Assembly (NCBI GenBank): GCA_049840835.1
Contig: JASGJG010000012.1
Coordinates: forward strand, 62,001-126,000
Length of the DNA stretch: 64,000 bases
DNA from: JANLTX01 sp049840835
Lineage (GTDB): Bacteria > Armatimonadota > Armatimonadia > Armatimonadales > Armatimonadaceae
Reading direction: 5' to 3'
Below, one piece after another: positions 52,011-59,580 of this stretch. Each line of letters starts with the position of its first letter. Positions within the stretch are counted from its first letter, which is position 1. The notes beneath the pieces were generated by a model. It did no database searches and was not told the DNA's origin. It saw only the letters and a program-made list of their open reading frames with translations. The translations under genes were made by a program, and so were the position numbers.

Positions 52011-52373
52011 TGGATATCGTTCCTATCGTTTTAAATACAAATATGTTTAAGTAAACCTCATCACCGGATAATGGGGCGTTATTCGGGTGGACCGGCCCAT
52101 GAAGTCTCATGGCATACGGTCGTAGGCCATGGCGGTGGACCTGCAGGATGAGGAAAGTCAAGAAATCCACAGATGATTGGCAGGAAGATGTTGGGCAGCG
52201 GACTAGTGCCACTCCGTGCACAGGCACCACCGTCACAGGTGCTTCCTACACTACCTATAGGGCAGGATTGGGTGCCGCTTGGGGTATCCCAGCCACCTCT
52301 ACCGGGTCCCCCCGAGTCCGCCTCCACCACCCGGCTTCGGTCGGAACGGTCCTGGTTCATAGTCTGGCATTTG
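52011..52373. other. Region without a supported gene, upstream of the RHS gene
   Basis: A minus-strand frame (52079-52360) encodes a Gly/Pro/Cys-rich stretch (GGPGRGGWDTPSGTQSCP) but has no ribosome site and no known motif. The segment may hold the RHS promoter. The GTG start of RHS is preceded by TAGGAACG. Confidence 0.4.
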
Positions 52374-52742
52374 TTATTTCTCCTCTAAAAACGTTGACAG
52401 TGCCTTCTTCAACGCGTGAACAGCGAGTCTTGGGCAATGGTCCTTGCCCTCGGGCAGCCCACCCAGACTCTCGACGATACTCTCCTCACTCAGCAGAAGC
52501 GCTTCGCTTACGCTCTTGCCCTCGACCAGTTCCGCCAGCATGCTCCCCGAAGCGATGGCTGCGGGACAGCCAAACGTCTGGTAAGCAGCCTCCTGGATGC
52601 GATGGCTCTCATCCACTCGTAGCCACAGCACCAGGTATGGGCCTTCTCCCACCACGCCAGCCGTGCCGGTATGCGTCGCTCCTGCGAGCGGCCCCACACG
52701 CCGTGGCTGATGAAAGTGTTCCTGAACGACAGCGCTGTACAT
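52374..52742 (-). CDS. IscU/NifU-like Fe-S scaffold protein lacking the first ligand Cys
   Basis: A 122-residue protein with the IscU fold pattern: YSAVVQEHFHQPRRVG, QEAAYQTFGCPAAIASGSML (second Cys motif), ELVEGKSVSEALLLSEESIVESLGGLPEGKDHCPRLAVHALKKAL (third Cys). In IscU the first Cys sits in a GxPxCGD-type loop, but here that place reads GVVGEGPYLVLW, with no Cys and no Asp. Two of the three cluster ligands remain. It could be a degraded scaffold or a specialised carrier. It stands alone, without iscS or sufS nearby, on the opposite side of the RHS locus. Confidence 0.75.
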   Translation of the reverse strand: MYSAVVQEHFHQPRRVGPLAGATHTGTAGVVGEGPYLVLWLRVDESHRIQEAAYQTFGCPAAIASGSMLAELVEGKSVSEALLLSEESIVESLGGLPEGKDHCPRLAVHALKKALSTFLEEK

Positions 52743-52881
52743 GATTTACGAACCACAACGGAACGACGTTGCTACGAAGGCGTAGTCGAGACATAAGCTC
52801 GGCGAATGCGGACCAGAATGGAGGTCGGCAAGGAAAAGTAGGGGATTGATTGCAATCTCCCGGCGACACTGCCTTATGAAT

Positions 52882-52935
52882 ATGACTCTCTGCCGCTTTA
52901 ATCTGCTATAAACTGCACGTAACTAAGAGAGTCAT
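52882..52935. repeat. Inverted repeat between the IscU-like and methyltransferase genes
   Basis: Ten-base arms ATGACTCTCT (52882-52891) and AGAGAGTCAT (52926-52935) flank 34 AT-rich bases. The surrounding ~340 bases hold no gene. It may be an operator or a structured leader of the IscU-like gene. Confidence 0.45.
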
Positions 52936-53082
52936 TACGACTTCGACCATCTCCGTCGAAGCGTCTTGCCAAAGAAATTCTACCCTCTATTTTAGGAATA
53001 GCAAGTAATTTGTGATTGTTTTTTCTGCCTTTTTACGAGGCAAGAGAAACTATAGAATTGGCGTGTGCCCAGTCTGCCAGAA

Positions 53083-53634
53083 TCAGTAGAGCCCAAAGTA
53101 GGCAATGCCCGTACCGGACCAGTGCCCTATGCGTGTCAGGTCGGCCTTAGGCAGAGTCAGTTCCTTCCAGAATGCCTCCATAGCCTCGTTCAGATGAATG
53201 TCATCCAGGAGCAGAGTTCCTCGGAATCCGACTTCCAGCAGCTTGCGTATGAACTGCCGCTCAAAGCCTCCGTCATGGAAGGTATCCAGCAGAATCAGTG
53301 AAGCCTGTGCCAGGCAGCCAGGATCGTCCAGGACATTCCTCAGGCGAAACTCAATGTTAGGTCGACTAATCGTGCGAGTGCGATGGTTCTGAATGTCGTA
53401 GGAGAGGACCTTGACAAGCGGATTTGTGGATAGCGCCACGGCGGATGCTCCATGGAATGTGCCAACATCGAGTATGAGCCGATGGCTATAGAGCATGGAT
53501 AGATGAGCCAGAAGCCGATAGTGCTCCCTTCCTGCAGGAAGCGTGAAATAAGGCTTCCCGAATTCATCGATATAAGCGGATGCCCAGTTCAGGTCGACGG
53601 CATCCAACTCCTCACGGCAGAGAATAGTCAGCAT
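53083..53634 (-). CDS. Class I SAM-dependent methyltransferase-like protein
   Basis: A 183-residue protein with a Methyltransf_24-like core: LILDVGTFHGASAVALS (SAM loop, D-x-G-x-x-x-G), VKVLSYDIQNHRTRTI and ASLILLDTFHDGGFERQFIRKLLEV, then GTLLLDDIHLNEAMEAFW. The pattern 'DVGTxxGxS ... D-x-x-H-x-G' with a C-terminal LDDIH is close to the methyltransferase module at the end of the giant glycosyltransferase in this window, although the two are not identical. Possibly modifies a sugar or glycan. It has no neighbour on the same strand within 300 bases. Confidence 0.78.
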   Translation of the reverse strand: MLTILCREELDAVDLNWASAYIDEFGKPYFTLPAGREHYRLLAHLSMLYSHRLILDVGTFHGASAVALSTNPLVKVLSYDIQNHRTRTISRPNIEFRLRNVLDDPGCLAQASLILLDTFHDGGFERQFIRKLLEVGFRGTLLLDDIHLNEAMEAFWKELTLPKADLTRIGHWSGTGIAYFGLY

Positions 53635-54004
53635 TTATTTTTCCTATAAGCCGATATCGCGGCGCTTCTCGAGCAGCATCTTTCTCTTTTTAGAATTTCT
53701 GATGGATTGCATCAGACATAGCTTCTGTAGACATCGGCCACATCAAACCTGCAGCCTCAGCGCTACACACTATTCCAGAACTCAGTTCAAATAAGCTTGA
53801 AATTCATCATCATTCCCGACCTCCCCTTCTTAAGCCTATTATTCATAGTCGTTTCTCCTCTAAGCAACGCTCATAGACACGCTATGTCGCAAGTCTCATT
53901 CTGGATTGGCGCGGCAGGGGCAACGCCTCTCCATGAAAACCCTTCAGAGGCTCTACTGCCTGCGCGCACCTTCACAATTCCCTTCTTGAAAGGACTCTCC
54001 TTCC
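53635..54004. other. Region without a supported gene, upstream of the DUF932 cassette
   Basis: A short plus-strand frame (53797-54096) overlaps the DUF932 start and looks spurious. No promoter of high quality was seen. The AAGGACTC just before 54005 is the ribosome site of DUF932. Confidence 0.4.
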
Positions 54005-55057
54005 ATGACCTTAGACGAGGTTTCCCATCGCGTAACCTGGGACGACAAGGGCAAATGCGATCACCTGATTCCTGTTCAAGAGCTATCCCTCCATGAGGGC
54101 AGGCTCTACTGGCCGGGCGCCGACGATGACGGCTTCGGATTCGCCCTGACGCCCTACGCCATGGGCCAGGCATGCCAGAAACTCGGTATGCCATCCGCTT
54201 ACTTCGCTCGATGCCCCAAATCCCTGCAGGACGACCAGTTCAACCACTGGCGCTCGGTAGGGAGGAAGGAACGGCAGAAATCAGGCGGCGACGGGGAAGA
54301 ACGCTGGACGCTCCGCGCCAAGAACTCCACGGTCCGTGGGGTGCTTTCGGCTCGCTACGAAAAGCTGGATAACCATCAGCTTCTGGAAGCCCTGGTACCC
54401 GCTCTCAGCGGGTCTGACTACCAGGTGAAGCTCTTTGACCTTACTGACGAGAGCTTCCACCTGCGCCTGATCGACCCGCGTATGAGCAGGCTTGCCTTGC
54501 CCGGAGATCCCATCCTCGTTGCCATCCACGTGGCAAACAGCGAGATAGGGCTTCGGGCGGTCACGATAGACGCCTGCGTCTTCCGACAGGTCTGTTCCAA
54601 CGGACTGGTCCGGAAAGTGGCGGGCAAGAGTATTCTCAAGCAGCGCCATATCCATGTCGCCACGGAGAATCTCATCCCGTCGCTTCAGGAAGCGGTGCAG
54701 CAAGCCAAGCTTGTTGCGGCTGCCTTCATGGAGCAGATGATCCTATCGGCTGCTACCCTTGTGCCTGACCCCGAGAGAGCCATAGAGGTTCTTGCCGAGA
54801 GCTGGAAGCTTACCCGCCAGACCGTGGAGTTCATTCGCTTCGGCCTGTATGGGGAATCGCGACCCGATACGGTCTATGGACTGCTCAACGCTGTGACCAA
54901 CGCAGCCCAGCGGCTCTCTCCGGATGGTCGATTCGAGCTAGAGACACTGGCGAGCGTGCTCATTGACACAAACGATTCCAGCTCAGGAGGCACCTCGCTT
55001 CGACGGCTCATCACTGCTCCGAAGAGAAAAGCTCCCATGGAATTGGTGCTGTCATGA
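54005..55057 (+). CDS. DUF932 (phage/plasmid-like) protein
   Basis: A 350-residue protein with DUF932 features: GFALTPYAMGQACQKLGMPSAYFARCP, VRGVLSARYEKLDNHQLLEAL, GDPILVAIHVANSEIGLRAVTIDACVFRQVCSNGLV and HVATENLIPSLQEAVQQA. The NSEIGxxxxxxxxxxYRxxCxNG-like segment is the most typical. The family occurs in phages, plasmids and integrative elements and is of unknown biochemical function. It opens a dense plus-strand run of small genes, and its TGA overlaps the ATG of the next one. Confidence 0.82.
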   Translation: MTLDEVSHRVTWDDKGKCDHLIPVQELSLHEGRLYWPGADDDGFGFALTPYAMGQACQKLGMPSAYFARCPKSLQDDQFNHWRSVGRKERQKSGGDGEERWTLRAKNSTVRGVLSARYEKLDNHQLLEALVPALSGSDYQVKLFDLTDESFHLRLIDPRMSRLALPGDPILVAIHVANSEIGLRAVTIDACVFRQVCSNGLVRKVAGKSILKQRHIHVATENLIPSLQEAVQQAKLVAAAFMEQMILSAATLVPDPERAIEVLAESWKLTRQTVEFIRFGLYGESRPDTVYGLLNAVTNAAQRLSPDGRFELETLASVLIDTNDSSSGGTSLRRLITAPKRKAPMELVLS

Positions 55058-55437
55058 GCAATAACAAGCACATTCCCATGATCGACAAGCGGCTTGCCGC
55101 TGTCTGTCAGCGCCTACGTGGACTTGCGGACCAGATAGGGGAGCGGTGGCGCTACGGCGTAGTCCATCTCTTCGTAGAGGAACACATTATCCGCTCTCAT
55201 CGACACTGGAAACTGGAAGTCATACTTCCGGAGCTAGAGGATTACATGTATGCCCCTAAAGGGCACGATGAAGTCCCACTTCCTCCAAGCGTGCCCGAGT
55301 TGTGTGCTATGTTCCGCAAGGTCATAGAAGGTTGCAAGGGCATTCGAGGAATCGAATCCCCCTGCGCGCCCAGTTCGGAATTGCTCCATGAGATCGTCGA
55401 GCTCCTAAGGCGGGCACCACCCGTTCCGCTTAACTAG
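55054..55437 (+). CDS. Protein of unknown function downstream of DUF932
   Basis: A 127-residue soluble product (KHIPMIDKRLAAVCQRLRGLADQIGERWRYGVV...) that overlaps the DUF932 stop by four bases (ATGA). It has a helical first half and a second half with LPPSVPELCAMFRKVIEGC. I do not recognise a family. Position within the plasmid-like cassette is the only clue. Confidence 0.6.
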   Translation: MSNNKHIPMIDKRLAAVCQRLRGLADQIGERWRYGVVHLFVEEHIIRSHRHWKLEVILPELEDYMYAPKGHDEVPLPPSVPELCAMFRKVIEGCKGIRGIESPCAPSSELLHEIVELLRRAPPVPLN

Positions 55438-55525
55438 CCTCTATCTCTTTCGTCACTCCTTGCCGGTTCTGTCCGGCAAGGCGGAATCGGCACTTCTCCC
55501 TTTTCACAGAAAGGAAACCGATTCC

Positions 55526-55867
55526 GTGAAGGAACGCAGAGCAAGTTTGGACGAGGCAAGGATGCTTGCCAATGTCCGTGAGCGAGCCCAAAGGCTATTT
55601 GACGACGGCTACAGAGCCAAGGCCACCGATTCTGGTCTGATAGAGATCCATTCGCCCGGTGGGGCGGATTACGACATCGACCGAAAGAAGAAGACCTGTA
55701 GCTGCCCCTTCTTCGTAAGGATTAGCCAGGTCAAGCCAGCAGGCGACCCTGACCGTACCTGCAAGCATCTGCTGGGACTGGCTAAGCTACTAGCTGCGCA
55801 GAAGAAGCAGGCGCAGCAGCTTCAAATCCGACGTCATAACCTGACCCAATGGGAGGCGCTCGTATGA
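55526..55867 (+). CDS. SWIM-type zinc-finger protein
   Basis: From the GTG at 55526 (AAAGGAAACC upstream) the product has 113 residues. The centre carries a SWIM motif: DRKKKTCSCPFFVRISQVKPAGDPDRTCKHLLGLAKLL, that is CxC followed by CxH. Zinc-binding SWIM domains mediate DNA or protein contacts. The N-terminus (ERRASLDEARMLANVRERAQRLFDDGYRAKATDSGLIEIHSPGG) is the usual companion in mobile-element SWIM proteins. An upstream TTG at 55460 is possible but less favoured. The stop overlaps the next ATG. Confidence 0.75.
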   Translation: MKERRASLDEARMLANVRERAQRLFDDGYRAKATDSGLIEIHSPGGADYDIDRKKKTCSCPFFVRISQVKPAGDPDRTCKHLLGLAKLLAAQKKQAQQLQIRRHNLTQWEALV

Positions 55868-56079
55868 GCGAGACGCTTTCCATCTCCCGCTATAAAGGCG
55901 GAAAGCACTGGGCGGTTCGAGAGGCTGACACCGGGACTCTGGTCGTGGTGACGGTCTACCGCAAGGGCGCAGCCGAGGTCGTGAGAAGGCTGACCGGGCA
56001 GGCTCCCAAACCGTGCAAGCGGCAGCGGAGCGCTATAGCCGAGTATGTCACCCAGGCTCGAAACGGAGGGAAGCCATGA
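55864..56079 (+). CDS. Small protein in the plasmid-like cassette
   Basis: A 71-residue product beginning ATGAGCGAG, whose first bases overlap the SWIM gene stop (ATGA). It reads as a small beta-rich domain (YKGGKHWAVREADTGTLVVVTVYRKGAAEVVRRL) with a basic tail (KPCKRQRSAIAEYVTQARNGGKP). No family recognised. Tight packing on both sides (ATGA junctions) supports that it is translated. Confidence 0.65.
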   Translation: MSETLSISRYKGGKHWAVREADTGTLVVVTVYRKGAAEVVRRLTGQAPKPCKRQRSAIAEYVTQARNGGKP

Positions 56080-56366
56080 GCGCCGCTCTACTGCCCTACC
56101 GCTTCAACCTGGGAACCATTCACCTTTCTGTTGCCGCTTTCGAGGCATTGGTCCGAAACGAAGCGGGACTGGTGGAACTGCTACAGCGCCACCGCACCGG
56201 CGACTTCGGCGAAATGCCCTACGACGATAAGCAGGTCAATGAGAAGAGCATCCGACAGGGCGGGCGAATTCTCTCCAGCTACCCGCTGGAGGATGGCACG
56301 GTCATCTGGATCATTACGGGCGCGGGCTGGACGACGACCTCGGTCATGGTCCGGGAGGAATACTAG
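56076..56366 (+). CDS. Small accessory-element protein (plasmid-related, GDxGxxxxxD...N type)
   Basis: A 96-residue product starting at the ATG that overlaps the previous stop. The pattern LVELLQRHRTGDFGEMPYDDKQVNEKSIRQGGRILSSYPLEDGTVIWIITGAGWTTTSVMVREEY is one I know from many plasmids and integrative elements, where it carries GDWGDxxxxDxxxNxxxL and ends in W-I-I-T-E-A-D-R-x-x-T-x-x-x-P-x-E-Y. Its function is unknown. Here the late motif reads ITGAGW rather than ITEADR, so it is a diverged copy. Confidence 0.7.
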   Translation: MSAALLPYRFNLGTIHLSVAAFEALVRNEAGLVELLQRHRTGDFGEMPYDDKQVNEKSIRQGGRILSSYPLEDGTVIWIITGAGWTTTSVMVREEY

Positions 56367-56368
56367 CC

Positions 56369-56797
56369 ATGAACCTGCTGGATTCAACCAAAGGCCCAGG
56401 AATATTGCTTCTCAGCCTTTCCGACCAAGTGTTCACCTTCGTAGACGCGGAGGGCGGGCAATGGCACTGGAACGCTAGCGAAGGAATGCGAATCGCTCTG
56501 GCAAGCGGGAGAGAGCCACTGGCTTTCTACCCAACTGACCATGGCCTCGACATTCCCCAGCTTCAGAGCCAGTACACCGATCTGGACCTGGAGTACGCGC
56601 TAACAACGGACCTGACAAAGCCCATTCTGTTCATACCGTTCTGGGATGGCACCCATGTCTTGATTGATGGATGGCATAGGCTTGCCCATGCGGTCCTGAA
56701 AGGGGTTCCCTATCTACTCGCTCATGAGTTGACTCCCGAGGAAGCAGCGCAGGTGTTGGTGATGCGGATACCTCTAAAGGAATGCCTGCAGCATTGA
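56369..56797 (+). CDS. ParB-like nuclease-fold protein
   Basis: A 142-residue protein with the ParB/sulfiredoxin-like core KPILFIPFWDGTHVLIDGWHRLAHAVLKG followed by VPYLLAHELTPEEAAQVLV. The DGxHRxxxxxxxG element is the ParB-like 'GxxRxxA' motif with DGWHRLAHA. Such stand-alone proteins occur in phages and mobile elements with uncertain DNA-processing roles. It starts 2 bases after the preceding stop, with GGAGG upstream. Confidence 0.72.
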   Translation: MNLLDSTKGPGILLLSLSDQVFTFVDAEGGQWHWNASEGMRIALASGREPLAFYPTDHGLDIPQLQSQYTDLDLEYALTTDLTKPILFIPFWDGTHVLIDGWHRLAHAVLKGVPYLLAHELTPEEAAQVLVMRIPLKECLQH

Positions 56798-56810
56798 GGG
56801 GAGGTCGAAG

Positions 56811-57209
56811 ATGAGAGAGACAGCTCTCGTTAAAACAGTAGATCGATATTTTAAGGAAGTCGCAGAGGGACTCGACTGCCGAATGCGCCTGTCCACTCCA
56901 AGCAATCCTCAGGTAGCGATCATCGTGCTCATCACCTGGGTTCCATAACCGCCAAACGAAATGCTGGAGCATTGCTTCTCCGATGCGATAGCCGGTCTTC
57001 GGAAGGGAGTGTTGCACCTGGCTACCAGCAAGGGCCTGCAAAGTTTCTCGTTGATAGAGCACCATGTATTGCCTGAAGAAGAACGCCTTGGCCTGATCGT
57101 TTTCGGAGAGATGCCTAATTCACCCAACTTCTGGCAACCACTAGAACAATGTGGATTCGAGCAACTCATAAGCGAAAGCTTAGATTCTCTCGGTGGAAGC
57201 ACATTGTAA
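56811..57209 (+). pseudogene. Unknown gene with an in-frame TAA, copy 1 of a diverged pair
   Basis: ATG at 56811 follows GGGAGG by seven bases. The frame reads MRETALVKTVDRYFKEVAEG to ITWVP, then TAA at 56946-56948, and continues in the same frame with PPNEMLEHCFSDAIAGLRKGV to SLDSLGGSTL. The C-terminal block SLIEHHVLPEEERLGLIVFGEMPNSPNFW recurs in the second copy at 58.8-59.2 kb. With the stop removed it would be 132 residues. The family is not known to me. A terminator follows. Confidence 0.7.
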
Positions 57210-57238
57210 AACTACCGATTTGGTTCAAAACCGACTTT

Positions 57239-57270
57239 GCCCGCTAGCAATCAGCCAGCGGGCTTTTCTT
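57239..57270 (+). terminator. Rho-independent terminator after copy 1
   Basis: Arms GCCCGCT and AGCGGGC enclose 11 bases and are followed by TTTTCTTTTG. It closes the DUF932-to-copy-1 transcript. Confidence 0.85.
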
Positions 57271-57946
57271 TTGATGCTGACAGTGAGACCCTCAGCCAGA
57301 TCCGGAAAGGATGGTAGTAACTGGCGCCATATGTTCAATGACAATAGGGTTATAAATCCTCTGCCCTGTATTTATAGCAACATTCCAAGACGCTTCCGGA
57401 CAGGCACATGCTGCCCCTGCATAGTAACAAAAACTGACCTGAGGTCTCCTATAAAAAGACTCCCCCGCGTATCTTCGCGAAGGAGCAGGGCAGATGGGAG
57501 CATTCTTGTGATATGTGTCAGGCCTCTTCTGGCCTTAGTCAGTGATATCGACCGATATGGGCTCCGTAACCAGGATAACCTGTATTTCGAATTGCTCCAT
57601 ATGAAGTCCATGCCGTAGGGTTTTCCAAAATCCTCGCGTGTTTCTCAACAAGAGAGGTGAAATATGGAATGCCACAATACGCTCCTGGGGATTCTGAGAG
57701 ATAAACCGGGCCATGATGCGTTCTGCTGCATCAGCCGGGCCGGTAATGTTGTGGATCCGTTGCATTTGATATTCGTCCTTCTGACTAGATTCCACTTACC
57801 TATGGCAAGCGGGCACGCTCACAAAAATATGTTTTGGAAGCAGGCTCGCCTGTCAGTAAGAGGAATTGTGGCAAGGTCGGCAAATATAGCATTTCAAGGT
57901 CAGAGCGTCAAGGTATTTTCGGAGAAAATACCGGGAATGGACAATT
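57271..57946. other. Region without a supported gene
   Basis: Two short frames, 57664-57975 on plus (with a GAGGTG ribosome-like site) and 57535-57795 on minus, are present but carry no known motif and overlap each other. I see no RNA gene. Confidence 0.4.
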
Positions 57947-58756
57947 ATGAGAGCGATATTACCTATAAAGACTGAGGTCCCGCTTTTATCACCGGAGGAA
58001 GCGGCAAGCTACAAGAAGAAGGATTATTCGGGAAAGGTGCACCGTAGGGAATTTCTGGAAGCACTAATGAAGAAGGCTACATCCTGGCTCGTTGAGGACG
58101 CCTTGGAAGCAGAGAGCATACTCGACGAAGTCATGTCCCAGGTATCTGAGGACGACTATGAGCGCGTTAGCGGACAGTATGTCCTCTCGCTGAAGATTCC
58201 CGACAGTTCTGTGGTTGGCCTGCTTGGAGTCAAAGATACACACACAATCGAGATACGCCTGAAAAGCAATTCCACCTCTGAACTCAAGCAATACAGCGCT
58301 TCGTGTGTCCAACGGCTATTGGCGACGGACAAGATAAAAAATGGCTCCAATGGATTGCATTTCTACTTTGGCTTCAGCTTTCCAGAGGATGTGCAGATCT
58401 ATTCGAAATCCAGTAGGGAACAGATATGGAAGGGTGAAGTTCATCCCGAGGATGCTAAGCAGCGTGCTTTCGTGGAGATGAGTTCCCAGGTTCGCGCGTT
58501 TAATTATGCGAGAGGCATAGCGGTGCTTACAATCGTCCTTACGCTACCTTTTGTTCGCCACTGTTTTCATGCGCTATTTAGCGGTTTAATTCGTGCAGGT
58601 GGGCCTTTTCTTACTGAAATGGTGAGATGGGGTATGGACTTCGCAGGCAAGCTTCCACCTGCCGCTCTCTTGACTGCCGTCTTCACCAGGCTTGCGATTC
58701 AGTCACACATCGATGAACTGAAACGGGAAGGCTTTATAAGCTGGACTCCTGTATAA
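57947..58756 (+). CDS. Protein of unknown function with a C-terminal membrane region
   Basis: A 269-residue protein. The first ~185 residues are soluble and charged (KKATSWLVEDALEAESILDEVMSQVSEDDYERVSGQYVLSLKIPD, then KNGSNGLHFYFGFSFPED). The C-terminus has one or two hydrophobic segments (IAVLTIVLTLPFVRHCFHALFSGL, PPAALLTAVFTRLAI) and ends in a short tail. I do not recognise it. It lies alone between two non-coding stretches, upstream of copy 2 of the diverged pseudogene pair. Confidence 0.55.
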   Translation: MRAILPIKTEVPLLSPEEAASYKKKDYSGKVHRREFLEALMKKATSWLVEDALEAESILDEVMSQVSEDDYERVSGQYVLSLKIPDSSVVGLLGVKDTHTIEIRLKSNSTSELKQYSASCVQRLLATDKIKNGSNGLHFYFGFSFPEDVQIYSKSSREQIWKGEVHPEDAKQRAFVEMSSQVRAFNYARGIAVLTIVLTLPFVRHCFHALFSGLIRAGGPFLTEMVRWGMDFAGKLPPAALLTAVFTRLAIQSHIDELKREGFISWTPV

Positions 58757-58799
58757 GATTCCAGGCAAAGCTTTGGGCATGCCCCTTCAAGAGTCGATC

Positions 58800-59204
58800 A
58801 TTGGTCAGAGCGGCTGCTACCCATACACCTACTGACGAGAAAAGGAAGTCGCCGAAGGGTCGGACTGCCAAATTCGAGTGTTTACTCCAACAGAGCCGCA
58901 GGAAATCGTGGTGCTGCTACTGCGCTGAATTCCCCGCCTACCGCTTAAGTTTCTTGGGCCCACTTTCTCTAATCTCGCAGTTAGCCTTAGGGAGAGCGTT
59001 CTGCATCAGGCGGCAAGCGGAGAGATACTCGAGTTCTCATTAATCGAGCATCATGACCTGCCAGGGGAGGAGCGCATTGGGTTGATTGTTTTTGGAGCGA
59101 TGCCCGACTCACCTAACTTCTGGCAACCTATCCTGCGCGATGCTCCGGAGGAGTTGCTGGGCAAAAGCTTGGAAACTCGAGTCGAGCAGAATCGGCTGCA
59201 CTAA
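58800..59204 (+). pseudogene. Decayed second copy of the 56811 gene
   Basis: In one frame from KEVAEGSDCQIRVFTPTEP to LLLR there is a TGA at ~58927, then the frame continues through IPRLPLKF and SLRESVLHQAASGEILEFSLIEHHDLPGEERIGLIVFGAMPDSPNFWQPI to NRLH and TAA. It aligns with copy 1 without gaps from PQ to LR (28 positions each), but the two stops fall at different positions. The 5' end is also disrupted, as no start fits. A CCAGCAAGTTGCTGG hairpin follows at 59281-59295. Confidence 0.7.
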
Positions 59205-59361
59205 ACAGACTACTTACCAATAGATTCGATTGTCATAACAGTGGCATCGACAGTCTGAGAAACTTAACCAGACATTCCCACCAGCAAGTTGCTGGCAGGC
59301 TTCTTTTGCTTTGCCGCAACTCTCGTTGGAGATCAGACTCCCGCAGGTAATGCTGTCAAGG

Positions 59362-59571
59362 ATGGTAATCCCTCCAGAAGCTATTGCTGAGTTCCGAATC
59401 CTCTATTTTAACGAGTATGGGGTTGATTTGAGTACGGATGAGGCACAGGTCAGGGCTCGCCAACTGCTGGAGCTTTTTAGGATACTTTTGCAACCATCCC
59501 ACAGTTCTGTTTCAGATCTTCCCAACACTGCAAAGAACGTTCAGAATGCCCCTGAGGAATGCTATCTCTAA
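59362..59571 (+). CDS. Small protein preceding the serine recombinase
   Basis: About 69 residues from MVIPPEAIAEFRILYFNEYGVDLSTDEAQVRARQLLELFRILL. This short helical protein, with the EFRxxYxxEYGxxLSxxEAxxxAxxLLxLFxxL pattern, is found directly upstream of large serine recombinases in many elements, as here (10 bases before the next start). It may be a recombination directionality or accessory factor; that role is not proven. An upstream in-frame start at 59311 adds no motif. Confidence 0.6.
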   Translation: MVIPPEAIAEFRILYFNEYGVDLSTDEAQVRARQLLELFRILLQPSHSSVSDLPNTAKNVQNAPEECYL

Positions 59572-59580
59572 CCCGCGTCA

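Noticed and set aside
52079..52360. A Gly/Pro/Cys-rich minus-strand frame upstream of RHS
   Set aside because: No ribosome site and no known motif; composition alone does not support it.
52109..52744. A long plus-strand frame of 211 codons
   Set aside because: It is antisense to the IscU-like gene, which has clear family motifs.
57535..57975. Short frames on both strands (57535-57795 minus, 57664-57975 plus)
   Set aside because: They overlap, show no motif, and only one has a possible ribosome site.
58920..58930. TGA read as tryptophan (genetic recoding)
   Set aside because: Many intact genes in the window end in TGA (for example DUF350, rsmI neighbours and DUF932), so TGA is a stop here; decay or error is simpler.
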